Origin: Oscillospiraceae bacterium | Lineage (GTDB): Bacteria; Bacillota; Clostridia; Oscillospirales; Acutalibacteraceae | Direction: 5' to 3' | Length of the DNA stretch: 45,356 nt | NCBI GenBank assembly: GCA_031275995.1 | Contig: JAISNY010000006.1 | Span: 1 to 45,356, forward strand | Shown here: piece by piece, positions 9,243-18,269 of the stretch | How the letters are laid out: each line of letters begins with the position of its first letter | Position numbering within the stretch: the first letter of the stretch is position 1 | Translations under genes and position numbers: made by a program | The notes under the pieces: generated by a model | The model's database searches: none | What the model was told of the DNA's origin: nothing | What the model saw: the letters and a program-made list of their open reading frames with translations, nothing else

Positions 9243-9270
9243 ATTCTAACATTTCACAAGCGTTTGTCAA
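9243..9270 (-). promoter_or_regulatory. Predicted proximal promoter of rpsL operon
   Basis: On the minus strand TTGACA (9270-9265), a 16-base spacer, TAGAAT (9248-9243), with TGT directly before the -10 hexamer. Confidence 0.65.
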
Positions 9271-9314
9271 GGCAACATATTTTGAGAATCCATTAATAAC
9301 AAACCAAAACAGAG

Positions 9315-9342
9315 AATATAACATTTTGATTTTACTTGTCAA
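9315..9342 (-). promoter_or_regulatory. Predicted distal promoter of rpsL operon
   Basis: On the minus strand TTGACA (9342-9337), a 16-base spacer, TATATT (9320-9315), again with TGT before the -10 hexamer. It has the same architecture as the proximal promoter, 72 bases downstream. Confidence 0.6.
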
Positions 9343-9611
9343 AACTTGATGTAATTTACCTTGGCATTGCTAAAAATAGATATACCGCCCCTAGGATAAT
9401 AACAAAACCAGATTAAAAATCATATCCAAACTTTTCGATCAACAATATATCTTTTCGGGATATGCAAAATTTCATTATTTTTAAGGTAACCATAACTACC
9501 AAAAAGCTTCATATTTTGGTTCGCATTTTTGTTTCTACGACAAAAGCCATGCCTTCACGGTTGAACGGGTAAATTCAGATATCAAAAAATATATCCTTTC
9601 TCTTCGAATTA

Positions 9612-12503
9612 TTAAAACAATCTTCCGTCGAACGACTTGATCCGATTTTTATTCCTTTGTATTGCATTAATCATGGAATCACATTTTTTAAGGTAATAAA
9701 TCGCGGCTTTGTCGGCCTCGTTAACCTTGATTATGTCGGCAAACATAGAGCGTGCGTCTTCGAATTTCGCATCTATGTAACTGGTTACGCCATTTTCAAA
9801 ATTATCTTTGGTAAATTCAATAAGTTCCATAAGATGACGTTCAGGCGATTCATAAATTTCATAGATCAAAATTCTGCCTTTGCCAGCAGGGTCAGTACAT
9901 TTTCCTAAAAGTCTGCATCTTAACGTGTTAGGGCAAGCTTTTATAAAAGCTTCTGTAGCTACCAAACTAACACCCAATAAATTCAATCGGTTATCTATTG
10001 AGATTAGCCTATGCATCTCGTCTGAAACCAACGAAACTCCACGCCGAATCTCATTTCCAATAATTCCTACAAGAGCCGGACCATAACCCAGAAGTGTACG
10101 CATATTATTTTTAATTCTTAAATCAAGCGAAGAATTGCTGATCTGCCTAAACGCTCCAACCGCCTCAGAAGCATCTCCGGGGAATAAGACGGTAGCCCCA
10201 AGTCCTGAAAAATTCTGGACCACACCGTTGTTCTTTTCTACCACATCAAAAATTTGAGTGTAACTTTTTCCCAGCGATTCAAACATCATACCGCCTAAAG
10301 CTCCGGTTTCAAGGTTATCTATATTGAAGGTTATATAGACAATCGAAAGGTTAGTTTGCTTACTGTCGTTAACATTAACGTCGGTAATTTTTTCTTTACC
10401 CATCAGTTTGAGTAATTCTTTAGGCACGAACCTCAAATATTCTTCATTTAAATCCATAAGATTACTTGTATAGGTATCAAGCCGTCCGCTCATGTCGTTG
10501 AAAGCGACGGCAATATCTTGGATTTCATCCTTTGAGTGAACGTTAACGCGAGTTTGCCACTTACCGTTAATCATAGCATTAATTCCTTTACTAAGCTTTC
10601 TCATTGGAAAGAAAGCATACAGTATAACCAGACACAAATAGGCGAATGCAACCAATGTAGTTAAACCCACAAGTGTCGAAATACGTAAAATTATCTTGTT
10701 AAATTCCTTAAAAACATGAACTTTTTCATCCAGGAAATTACCAACAAACCCAACGACCCTTCCGTCTTTACTCGAAACCGGTGCGAAACAAGCACTCAAC
10801 CTACCGTGAACATCTCTGAATTCCTTGATAGTCACAGTTTTTTCTTTATTTTTCAGCTCGTCCCACGCGGAGTAAAGCGAAGTTATCTCATCGCGTTCTA
10901 AAAGGGCATCCGCAAGTGCCGCTTCGGACACAACCATATCGGGATCCGCAAATTTAAGTTCGTTATAAGAGTTTGAAGTAACAGAATACTTACTGTCAAC
11001 CACCGAATAAAGTTTGTTTCCCTTAAGGGCATAAACAACAATGTAATCACTTCGATCTCCTACTTTATCTTTCAAGTCGGAATAGGCACTGCGAACAGCA
11101 AGATTTAATTCCGAATATTGAGGCGAAGCCTTTCCCAGCGAATTAGTAACGCTTTCAAGCGAATCCCCCGGGATATTTTCGGCAACAATTTTGGCACCAG
11201 TCTGCTGATGCAAACGCAAAACTTCGCCGTAGTCATTACACGCATCACTTGTATTCATATACGCAAGAAATGCCATGATAGCCAGATATACCGGTAAAAA
11301 CAGTCCTGTTATTCTCAAAGCCAGTGGAATTCTGCTCAAGCCCCTCTTGAACACGGATACTAAACCCATTATTAAGAGGGCAAGTAGTAATCCACCTAAA
11401 AACGTTACCGCAGCACCCCATGGAAAAAATCTATACCTTACGTTAGAAACTACATTTGAAACAGAACCAAGCCTTACATAAAAAGGATTTTCAAATGTTT
11501 TGGAAGAAGCGTAAAAGTCTTGGTCTCCAATCGAGCGTATACGTCTTAAATCTTTGATTTTATAATCTTTGAACTTCTGGTTGTTTAAATTATCTTCAAG
11601 CGTGTAAATTTGTTTAAGGTTCATAGAGCTGGTGTCAAAAGAGTAAAAAATCCCAGTAAGGATGTCTGTAAAATACACATTATCTTTTTCATCAACACTT
11701 AAGGCTATGAGTGAATTTTCAGAACTAGGCAAAAGTGAGCGGCAGTTAACAGAAGATCCGTCAGGGTCAAGAAACATAAAGTTTCCGCCCTTATCTGAAT
11801 ACATTACCTTACCTGTTGAAAGAACTACGGCGTCATTAAGCCACGTTTCGGTAGGGTCTGAAAGTTGTACGTCAGGAGTCACTACAAAAGTAAATTCCTT
11901 AACCGGCTGGGAATCTTCATAAGGATTAACAGAAGTCACGTCAAAAACATTATTATTAGCACCGATTATGTTCATTTTCTGATTAAGAACATCAATTCTG
12001 CGTATATATCCTTCAGTTGGAGGTTCGGAACTATTTGAAAAATCAAAAATGACTACGTCTCTTTTGATTTCTTTGCCAGTAGTGTCAAACATTAAGACGT
12101 TTTCTTTAACAATTGGAAAAAGCGAAGGGTTTGAAACTGGAATGGTTTCATCACGCATTTCACGCGCAACATAAAAATTGCCGTCAGAATCTACCTCTAA
12201 AGCCTTATAAATGTAAGAACTGCTTTCGCCTTGCTTTTCAAGCTTTTTTTCAAAGTTAACCAAACCCTTAGAATCAACTTTAGTGATTTTATACTGCTTT
12301 TCTTTTTCTTCATAACCTAACACGTAAACGTTTCCAAAAGAATCCATATCAGAAGCCAAAAATGTTCCAAAATTGGGGCGTCTGTAAAAGTACTGAACCC
12401 AAAACATTAGCAATATACAAGCAACACAAAGAAGCGTACGCCAAATAAAGCCTTGGGTAAAAAATCTGTTCTTATTTATAATTCCAAACTCAACCTTTTT
12501 CAT
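9612..12503 (-). CDS. Membrane sensor protein with beta-propeller-like, HAMP and degenerate class III cyclase-like domains
   Basis: A 963-residue membrane protein of unknown role. Order seen: a membrane segment at about 22-40; an outside region with repeats typical of NHL/SMP-like propellers (SFGNVYVLGY, SDGNFYVA, EKDNVYFTD); two membrane segments around 360-415; an extracellular sensor-like region to about 600; another membrane segment; a HAMP-like linker (MINGKWQTRVNVHSKDEIQDIAVAFNDM); then a fold like class III nucleotide cyclases (FDVVEKNNGVVQNFSGLGATVLF). The metal-binding Asp of the usual F-x-GD motif is missing, so catalysis is doubtful. The C-terminal part (about 880-960) looks helical, TPR-like. 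I prefer the ATG at 12503: AAGGTGGG is well placed for it but overlaps the GTG at 12512. It is divergent from a pseudokinase-like gene. Confidence 0.6.
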   Translation of the reverse strand: MKKVEFGIINKNRFFTQGFIWRTLLCVACILLMFWVQYFYRRPNFGTFLASDMDSFGNVYVLGYEEKEKQYKITKVDSKGLVNFEKKLEKQGESSSYIYKALEVDSDGNFYVAREMRDETIPVSNPSLFPIVKENVLMFDTTGKEIKRDVVIFDFSNSSEPPTEGYIRRIDVLNQKMNIIGANNNVFDVTSVNPYEDSQPVKEFTFVVTPDVQLSDPTETWLNDAVVLSTGKVMYSDKGGNFMFLDPDGSSVNCRSLLPSSENSLIALSVDEKDNVYFTDILTGIFYSFDTSSMNLKQIYTLEDNLNNQKFKDYKIKDLRRIRSIGDQDFYASSKTFENPFYVRLGSVSNVVSNVRYRFFPWGAAVTFLGGLLLALLIMGLVSVFKRGLSRIPLALRITGLFLPVYLAIMAFLAYMNTSDACNDYGEVLRLHQQTGAKIVAENIPGDSLESVTNSLGKASPQYSELNLAVRSAYSDLKDKVGDRSDYIVVYALKGNKLYSVVDSKYSVTSNSYNELKFADPDMVVSEAALADALLERDEITSLYSAWDELKNKEKTVTIKEFRDVHGRLSACFAPVSSKDGRVVGFVGNFLDEKVHVFKEFNKIILRISTLVGLTTLVAFAYLCLVILYAFFPMRKLSKGINAMINGKWQTRVNVHSKDEIQDIAVAFNDMSGRLDTYTSNLMDLNEEYLRFVPKELLKLMGKEKITDVNVNDSKQTNLSIVYITFNIDNLETGALGGMMFESLGKSYTQIFDVVEKNNGVVQNFSGLGATVLFPGDASEAVGAFRQISNSSLDLRIKNNMRTLLGYGPALVGIIGNEIRRGVSLVSDEMHRLISIDNRLNLLGVSLVATEAFIKACPNTLRCRLLGKCTDPAGKGRILIYEIYESPERHLMELIEFTKDNFENGVTSYIDAKFEDARSMFADIIKVNEADKAAIYYLKKCDSMINAIQRNKNRIKSFDGRLF

Positions 12504-12584
12504 AAATACCACCCACCTTAAATCCTAAACGTTCATTGCATAAATGATTTGTAACAGAAAAAACTAATCTCGTCGTGATAACAG

Positions 12585-12614
12585 TTGACTTGTATCAAAT
12601 AAACAACATACAAT
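12585..12614 (+). promoter_or_regulatory. Predicted promoter of the pseudokinase/LysM gene
   Basis: TTGACT (12585-12590), an 18-base spacer, TACAAT (12609-12614), about 50 bases before the start at 12667. Confidence 0.45.
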
Positions 12615-12666
12615 ATCTGATTATAAACAATTAGTGTAAAACTATCAATTAGGAACGTGGTGGGCA

Positions 12667-13866
12667 ATGCTTAAATTTGAAGAAATTGGAGATTACAGAA
12701 TTTCCGCTCATATTTTCGTTTCTGAGGAAATAAGCGTAGACATTGCTTTTAAAGGGGAATTTCCGGCACCCAATAGATTTTTGATAAATAAATTTAAAAG
12801 CACACCAAAAAATAATGAAATTTTTAAATCGCTTTTCATATATTTTTCTTCTAAGAAGAAACACAGTGACTTCGTGGATTTTTTCTCTCACAACGGTTAT
12901 TTCTATTGTGTATTTGCATACAAAAAAGCTCCCAAAATCGTTTCAATTTACAATCGGGACATGTGCACCGCTTCTTTCGAGGAAAGAATTAAAATTTTTG
13001 AAAATATTTTAATTAAAATTTACGATATTTTAGTTGTTCATCGCGCCCCGCAAATAATAATAAAAAATATAGTTAAACCGCAAAATATACTAGTAGATTC
13101 AGCAAACATAGATTATTTTAACTATGATTTAAGGGATCTCTCGTTCGAGGAAGGTTTTGGAGAGCGGACAGTAATCAAAAGCATCAGTAAAATCATTTCC
13201 ACGATGTTCGAAATCGAATTAAGCTCCAGATACAACAAAGCGATTCAGATTGTTTTTAAAAGTTGCAAATATGGAATTTACAATTCTCTCCCCATGTTAA
13301 TGGCAGATTTCAAAGATAAATATGAGGAGGCAAAAATTTCCTCTTTTTTACAATTCTTAAAACAGCAATTCATGCTAAGGCGCTACTTAATTCCCAGAAT
13401 CACAAGTATGATTATGATTCCCTCACTTATTACGGCATTCGTATATCTTATATATTCAAAAATCCACGCAAATGAAAAAAAAGTTGATTCCGCGCAAGCG
13501 GTAATGATTGGCGAAATTTCATATGCCGCCGGAACAGAAGATAAATCTAATAAAGAAATCTCCATGGAGCTGGTAAATATTCCCTTAAACACAACACAAG
13601 AACCCGACGAACCGATTGTACTCAGTCCTGATGCACCTATTGAATTTGAAGATCATATAGTTAAATTCGGTGAAACGATCGATTCAATTTGCAAAGAAAA
13701 TTATCCAAGTGATTCTTTTATTTCTGGAGTAGCTTCATTTAATGCGTTGGAACCCACGGACTCACTCGTTCCTGGAAGCATTCTTAGGCTTCCCAACGGT
13801 GCTTCAGTTTCACTTTACCTCGAAAGCCAACAAAACGTTTCCAACTCGGAAAATTCAAACGATTGA
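12667..13866 (+). CDS. Membrane protein with kinase-like cytoplasmic domain and LysM-like extracellular domain
   Basis: A 399-residue protein of unknown function. The first ~230 residues resemble a degenerate Ser/Thr kinase fold: VVHRAPQIIIKNIVKPQNILVD sits where active kinases have the HRDLKPxNIL catalytic loop, but the Asp is replaced by Asn-Ile-Val and no clear glycine loop or DFG is present. The helix AIQIVFKSCKYGIYNSLPML resembles the kinase C-lobe end. A membrane segment follows at about 245-262 (SMIMIPSLITAFVYLIY), then a low-complexity linker, then a LysM-like unit (VKFGETIDSICKENYP ... LVPGSILRLP) at about 336-378 that could bind peptidoglycan. The protein would span the membrane with kinase-like domain inside and LysM outside. 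No good Shine-Dalgarno was found. It is divergent from the cyclase-like gene, which suggests a shared signalling role. Confidence 0.5.
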   Translation: MLKFEEIGDYRISAHIFVSEEISVDIAFKGEFPAPNRFLINKFKSTPKNNEIFKSLFIYFSSKKKHSDFVDFFSHNGYFYCVFAYKKAPKIVSIYNRDMCTASFEERIKIFENILIKIYDILVVHRAPQIIIKNIVKPQNILVDSANIDYFNYDLRDLSFEEGFGERTVIKSISKIISTMFEIELSSRYNKAIQIVFKSCKYGIYNSLPMLMADFKDKYEEAKISSFLQFLKQQFMLRRYLIPRITSMIMIPSLITAFVYLIYSKIHANEKKVDSAQAVMIGEISYAAGTEDKSNKEISMELVNIPLNTTQEPDEPIVLSPDAPIEFEDHIVKFGETIDSICKENYPSDSFISGVASFNALEPTDSLVPGSILRLPNGASVSLYLESQQNVSNSENSND

Positions 13867-13974
13867 TAAATTCGGGACTAACAAAAACAAACCTACTGTT
13901 TCGCTCGTGTACGGAAGCGCTCTAACGAAAAATACTAAAAAGTTTAGAAAAGCTCATTCACCACAAATTTTAAC

Positions 13975-14040
13975 CCACTCCCCCCACACCATAATAATGT
14001 GCTCCGAACGCGGCGGGCCTTCACTCAACTTTCAGCCTTA
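13975..14040 (-). repeat. Degenerate partial duplicate of the response-regulator 3' end
   Basis: The stretch CCACACCATAATAATGTGCT and what follows to about 14040 closely resembles 14075-14136, the last ~20 codons of the adjacent response-regulator gene (CACACCGTAATAATGTGCTT ...). The copy has a frameshift and an in-frame stop, so it encodes nothing. It looks like an old imperfect tandem duplication of the gene end. Confidence 0.6.
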
Positions 14041-14052
14041 ACTTAAGTGAAA

Positions 14053-14751
14053 TTACTCCCATCTGTAACCTACTCCCCACACCGTAATAATGTGCTTAGG
14101 ACGTGCGGGGTCATCTTCAACTTTTAACCTTAGTCTACGTACATTAACGTCAACAATTTTTTCATCCTTGTTTTCAATATCATTCCAAACATGATCTAAA
14201 ATTTGCTTTCTGCTTAAGTTGGTATTGGAATTTGAAAGGAAATATTCCATAATTTGAAATTCGTTTTGAGTTGTTTCAATATTTTTACCTTTCTTTTTAA
14301 GAGTATGTCTCCGCAAATTGAGCACAAAATCTCCGGAAGTTATTTCCTCACTGAACTTTTGACTTATTCTTATAGAATTAAGTACAACCCGTCTGTAAAG
14401 GGCGTCCACACGCGCAACGAATTCAGAGGGACTAAACGGTTTGGTGATATAGTCGTCCGCACCGTACATCAAACCACTGATCTTGTCAATTTCTTGCACC
14501 TTAGAAGTTAAAATAATCAACCCTACTTCTTCATTTTTGAGTCTTATTTCTTTGCACACCTCAGCACCGCTCATTCCCGGCAATACGATATCCAAAATTA
14601 CGATATCAATGGATGGCCCATGCTCGTTAAAAACCTCCAGCGCACGTTCACCCGATTCTACCTCATAAACTTTATAACCTACCCTACGCAAATTTATAAC
14701 CTCGAATTCACGAATTGAAGACTCATCTTCCACAATAAGAATTTCTTTCAT
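14053..14751 (-). CDS. OmpR/PhoB-family response regulator (orphan)
   Basis: A DNA-binding response regulator of 232 residues. The receiver domain (about 1-120) has the acidic pair in IVEDE, the phosphoacceptor Asp in IDIVILDIVLPGMSG (near residue 53), the conserved Thr in ILTSK and the Lys in ITKPFSPSE. The winged-helix effector domain (about 130-232) ends with VNVRRLRLKVEDD and HIITVWGVGYRWE, typical of the family. GGAG precedes the ATG. No sensor kinase gene is next to it. It is divergent from the zinc transporter genes, but nothing in the sequence shows that it controls them. Confidence 0.9.
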   Translation of the reverse strand: MKEILIVEDESSIREFEVINLRRVGYKVYEVESGERALEVFNEHGPSIDIVILDIVLPGMSGAEVCKEIRLKNEEVGLIILTSKVQEIDKISGLMYGADDYITKPFSPSEFVARVDALYRRVVLNSIRISQKFSEEITSGDFVLNLRRHTLKKKGKNIETTQNEFQIMEYFLSNSNTNLSRKQILDHVWNDIENKDEKIVDVNVRRLRLKVEDDPARPKHIITVWGVGYRWE

Positions 14752-14830
14752 AAGTTAACGCTCCAAATTAGTTTTTCGTCCCATTTTTTTCATCTTAAAA
14801 CAAGAATACTATGATCACAATCACAAAGAC

Positions 14831-14858
14831 TTGACAATATTCTTATTAATCATACTCT
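14831..14858 (+). promoter_or_regulatory. Possible promoter upstream of znuA
   Basis: TTGACA (14831-14836), a 16-base spacer, TACTCT (14853-14858). The start point would lie only about ten bases before the probable TTG start at 14876, which makes the leader very short. Confidence 0.35.
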
Positions 14859-14875
14859 GAATTGTGGTGAATATT

Positions 14876-15787
14876 TTGAAAAGTTTTTTGAATCATTTCA
14901 AGGTCGCTATAGCGATATTTTTGTTTTTTTGTTTTTGTACCGGTTGCAGCCAAAATGAACATAATTCGAAACGTATTACAGTTTCTTTTTATCCAATCTA
15001 TGTTGCCACACTTAATCTTGTCAAAGGGCTTAACTTGGAAGCGGCAAACATCAGTGGAACCCACTCGGGATGCCTTCACGATTTTGTTTTGCAAGTCGAA
15101 GATATGAAAAAAATAGAAAAATCCTCGGTCTTTATTATAAACGGCGCAAATATGGAACCATTCATGACTAAGATTACGTCAGAAATTCCCAAAATCAAAA
15201 TTATTGATTCAAGCCAAGGAATTCCGCTTATAGAGGACCGTTCGTCCCACAATCATGGAAATAAAGAACACGAACATGGGAAAAACCCTCATATTTGGCT
15301 TTCGGTTAAAAATCATATAAAGCAGGTTCAAAACATTTCTAAAGGTCTGCGCGAAGCTTTCTCTGAAAATTCAGAAAAAATTTGTGAAAATGAAAAAGAG
15401 TATATTGAAAAACTTAATAAACTTGATTCGGATGGCGAAGCACAGCTAAAAGATATTAAAGACAAAAACGTAGTTACCTTTCATTCTGCTTTTGATTACT
15501 TCGCTTCAGATTACGGCCTTAAAGTAATTTGTTCTGTTGATTATGAACCTAACGTTGAATTGAGCGCAAAAAAGATAGCAAAAACAGTTCAAAAAATAAA
15601 AGATTTTAACGTGAGATATTTGATAGTTGAAACAAATTACTCAGGAAATTCCGCTCAAGCTATCGCAAAAGAGACCAACGCAAAGATCTTATTTTTGAAC
15701 CCAATAACTTGCGGGGAGAATGAACCGGAGTCTTATCTGACAGCGATGAGAGAAAATTTTAAGGAATTAGCATCTAAGCTCAATTAA
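14876..15787 (+). CDS. znuA: Zinc/manganese ABC transporter substrate-binding lipoprotein
   Basis: Captures zinc (or manganese) outside the cell for an ABC importer. The N-terminus has a signal peptide ending in a lipobox, FCTGC, so the mature protein would be anchored by a lipid on that Cys. Family features are the TVSFYPIY strand, the His-rich flexible loop HNHGNKEHEHGKNPHIW (characteristic of ZnuA-type zinc binders) and the later FHSAFDYFASDYGLK block with a metal-ligand His. The frame opens with GTG at 14864; I prefer TTG at 14876, preceded by GTGGTG, but this is uncertain. Next gene: ATP-binding subunit, 8 bases downstream. No permease gene is nearby. Confidence 0.85.
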   Translation: MKSFLNHFKVAIAIFLFFCFCTGCSQNEHNSKRITVSFYPIYVATLNLVKGLNLEAANISGTHSGCLHDFVLQVEDMKKIEKSSVFIINGANMEPFMTKITSEIPKIKIIDSSQGIPLIEDRSSHNHGNKEHEHGKNPHIWLSVKNHIKQVQNISKGLREAFSENSEKICENEKEYIEKLNKLDSDGEAQLKDIKDKNVVTFHSAFDYFASDYGLKVICSVDYEPNVELSAKKIAKTVQKIKDFNVRYLIVETNYSGNSAQAIAKETNAKILFLNPITCGENEPESYLTAMRENFKELASKLN

Positions 15788-15795
15788 GGAAGTAT

Positions 15796-16527
15796 ATGGA
15801 ATGTTTTAGTAAAAAGTGCCAATGTAGCATAAAAATTGAAAATTTAGTAGTAAAAGGAAATAAACATCTAATTTTAAAATCGCTTTCCTTGCAAGCAAAC
15901 CACGGTGAAATTTTAGCTCTGATAGGCAGAAACGGTTCAGGTAAAACCACCGTACTGAAGGCCATTCTTAAAAGAGTCCCATTCCAGGGTAAAATACTTT
16001 TTTTCGATTCAAACGGCCAAAAAATATTGAATCCAAAAATTGGTTACGTGCCACAGTGTTTAAATTTCGAAAAGAATACTCCCATAAGCGTGTTGGATTT
16101 CCTTTCTCTTAATTTAACAAATTTCCCGGTGTGGCTTTTCCATAAAAAAAAAATAAAAGAAAAAGTATTTCAAGTATTAGATAAAATCGGAGTTTCAAAT
16201 TTAATTTCCAAAACAATAGGAAGTCTTTCCGGCGGAGAACTGCAAAGAATTCTGCTAGCTTTCGCCTTGGAACCCAAACCCGACATATTAATACTGGATG
16301 AACCCTCTTCGGCGTTGGATCGTAAAGGAGTGGCTTTTTTTTATTCTTTGATAACCTCTATGAGGAACGAATTTCATATGCCTATAATCCTCGTTTCGCA
16401 CGACCTACAACAAATTAAAGAACATGCTAGCAAGTACGCAATTATAGAACGAGGAAAAATTATTGAAACCGGGTATGCAAATAAACTCAATTCAAGCTCC
16501 TTGGCAACTGAGCTGTTTGGAATATGA
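15796..16527 (+). CDS. znuC: Zinc/manganese ABC transporter ATP-binding protein
   Basis: Energises metal uptake by hydrolysing ATP. The 243-residue protein has Walker A GRNGSGKTT (near residue 48), signature LSGGELQR, Walker B ILILDEPSSALD and the switch His in LVSHD. The Q-loop is VPQCLNF. It follows znuA by 8 bases with GGAAG before the ATG, so the two genes are one operon. The permease znuB, normally the third gene, is absent: only about 90 bases separate this gene from the germination operon. A permease encoded elsewhere must complete the transporter, or the system is incomplete. Confidence 0.9.
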   Translation: MECFSKKCQCSIKIENLVVKGNKHLILKSLSLQANHGEILALIGRNGSGKTTVLKAILKRVPFQGKILFFDSNGQKILNPKIGYVPQCLNFEKNTPISVLDFLSLNLTNFPVWLFHKKKIKEKVFQVLDKIGVSNLISKTIGSLSGGELQRILLAFALEPKPDILILDEPSSALDRKGVAFFYSLITSMRNEFHMPIILVSHDLQQIKEHASKYAIIERGKIIETGYANKLNSSSLATELFGI

Positions 16528-16618
16528 AGAATTTAATGAACCGGCCCAACCAAAGAATATAATTCACATTTAAGGGAAGAATACAAACCGTCGGTAATAA
16601 GGCACGGAGGATTGGTTT

Positions 16619-18154
16619 GTGTTTAATTTTTTTGAAAAAATAATAAACTATTATAAAACCGCACCTAAACACGGAAAAAATTCAAAACAAAATCGTAAAA
16701 TATCAAAATCGTTGAATGAGAACTTGATATTTTTTAAAAAAGAATTTGATCAAAGCGCTGATTTAGCAATACGTGAGCTTAAAATATGCAATATACCTGC
16801 AGCTGTGATTACAGTAGACGGTCTCATAGATAAAAATATGCTCTCTAATAACGTTTTAAAAGTCATAATGGGGGAAGAATTTAGAGAACTTTCAGAAAAA
16901 GACCCCGAAAAAACTTATGAATATTTGCGTGACAAAGCCATAGCGTTTCCAGATCAAATTGAGATTACAACATACGAGGATGCAATAATACTTGGTACAA
17001 GCGGTTTCGCTTTGCTGGCGCTTGAGGGAAGCACTAGAATGCTGGCTATTGGAGTTCAAGGCTTCAGCTTTAGAGGAATTGCAGAGCCTACCGCGGAAGC
17101 TTCTCAGCGTGGCCCCAGAGAAGGGTTTGTTGAACCAATAAGAATTAATATAACAATGATTCGCAGGAGAATGCGGAACGCTAAGCTCAAGTTTGAGATG
17201 CTTCAGTCGGGAACAACCAGTCAAACTGCAGTTGCACTGTGTTACATTACCGACCGAGTGTCCTCAGAAATCCTTAATGAAATCAAAAATCGCCTCAATA
17301 ACGCCGATCTTGCAACTATAACCACATCAGGATGCATTTCCGCTTACCTCGAGGAAGAAGGCGACCTTTCTTTGTTTAGTAGTGTAGGGCTCACAGAACG
17401 TCCCGACACGGTTTGTGGCAAAATTTCAGAAGGCCGGGTAGCAGTTTTAATCGACGGTTCTTCAACTGTCCTGATTGTGCCTTACTTATTTGTAGAAAAT
17501 TTTCACACCATAGATGATTACTCTTCAAGACCTTATTTTGCTACTCTTAACAGAATTTTAAAATTTCTCGCCTTCTTCGTAGCAACGCTTCTGCCGGGTC
17601 TTTACGTAGGTCTAGGCACGTTCAATCCAGAACTTTTTCCCGGAGAGCTCCTTAATAAAATTGCATTGTCAGTTGGCGCTACGCCGTTTTCTTTGATGCT
17701 AGAAACACTTACAATACATTTCATATATGAAATCATGCGAGAAGCGGGTCTTAGGCTGCCTCAAACTTTAGGTCATGCCGTTAGCATTGTAGGAGGCCTT
17801 GTTATAGGTGACGCCGCAATAAACTCAGGACTAATCGGAGCACCCACACTTATGGTTGTAGCACTTACTGCAATATGCTCTTACGTTATTCCCACACTTT
17901 ATGAGCCCATCGCAATTTTGCGTTTTCTTTTTATAATTTTTGGAGGGTTATTCGGAACTTGGGGAATAATGATATTGTTTTCAGCAGTTTTAATAAATAT
18001 TTGTTCAAAATCTAATTTTGGAATTCCATTTTTATCTCCAATTTCTCCATTTGGAGCCTTTGGGATGCGAGACACCTTCATACGAGCCAGCTGGAGGACT
18101 CTTTCTAAAGGCCGCGGGAACATTCAAACCATGCCCGGCGCTGAAACAGATTAA
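16619..18154 (+). CDS. gerAA: Spore germination protein, GerA family subunit A
   Basis: Subunit A of a germinant receptor in the spore inner membrane, which senses nutrients and triggers germination. The 511-residue protein has a hydrophilic N-terminal domain (about 1-270) with the family block GTSGFALLALEGSTRMLAIG and the RGPREGFVE motif, typical of GerAA proteins. Several membrane segments follow from about 310 (LAFFVATLLPGLYVGLGTF; PTLMVVALTAICSYVIP; IMILFSAVLINI). The GTG start at 16619 has GGAGG at 16606-16610 at good spacing. It is the first gene of a gerAA-gerAB-gerAC operon. Confidence 0.92.
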   Translation: MFNFFEKIINYYKTAPKHGKNSKQNRKISKSLNENLIFFKKEFDQSADLAIRELKICNIPAAVITVDGLIDKNMLSNNVLKVIMGEEFRELSEKDPEKTYEYLRDKAIAFPDQIEITTYEDAIILGTSGFALLALEGSTRMLAIGVQGFSFRGIAEPTAEASQRGPREGFVEPIRINITMIRRRMRNAKLKFEMLQSGTTSQTAVALCYITDRVSSEILNEIKNRLNNADLATITTSGCISAYLEEEGDLSLFSSVGLTERPDTVCGKISEGRVAVLIDGSSTVLIVPYLFVENFHTIDDYSSRPYFATLNRILKFLAFFVATLLPGLYVGLGTFNPELFPGELLNKIALSVGATPFSLMLETLTIHFIYEIMREAGLRLPQTLGHAVSIVGGLVIGDAAINSGLIGAPTLMVVALTAICSYVIPTLYEPIAILRFLFIIFGGLFGTWGIMILFSAVLINICSKSNFGIPFLSPISPFGAFGMRDTFIRASWRTLSKGRGNIQTMPGAETD

Positions 18155-18269
18155 CTTGTTAAAAATTGAAAAAACACAAAAACAAAATATATAAAAACAT
18201 TAAATTTTACAGCCCCTTAGATTTAAGTAATGAAACATCGCTGAGTATAAACAATTAAGAGGTAAACTC

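Larger units (their letters stand above)
9106..9611 (-). other. Promoter and leader region of the str operon
   Basis: About 500 bases without a gene. The half next to rpsL holds two consensus promoters (listed separately), leaving a leader of roughly 130 bases. I see no leader ORF or recognised riboswitch. The part from about 9350 to 9611, downstream of the large cyclase-like gene, is AT-rich and featureless. Confidence 0.5.

Noticed and set aside
12649..12891. ORF on the minus strand opposite the pseudokinase-like gene
   Set aside because: It overlaps the longer plus-strand gene with a membrane and LysM-like domain and has no recognisable domain of its own; it is a shadow frame.
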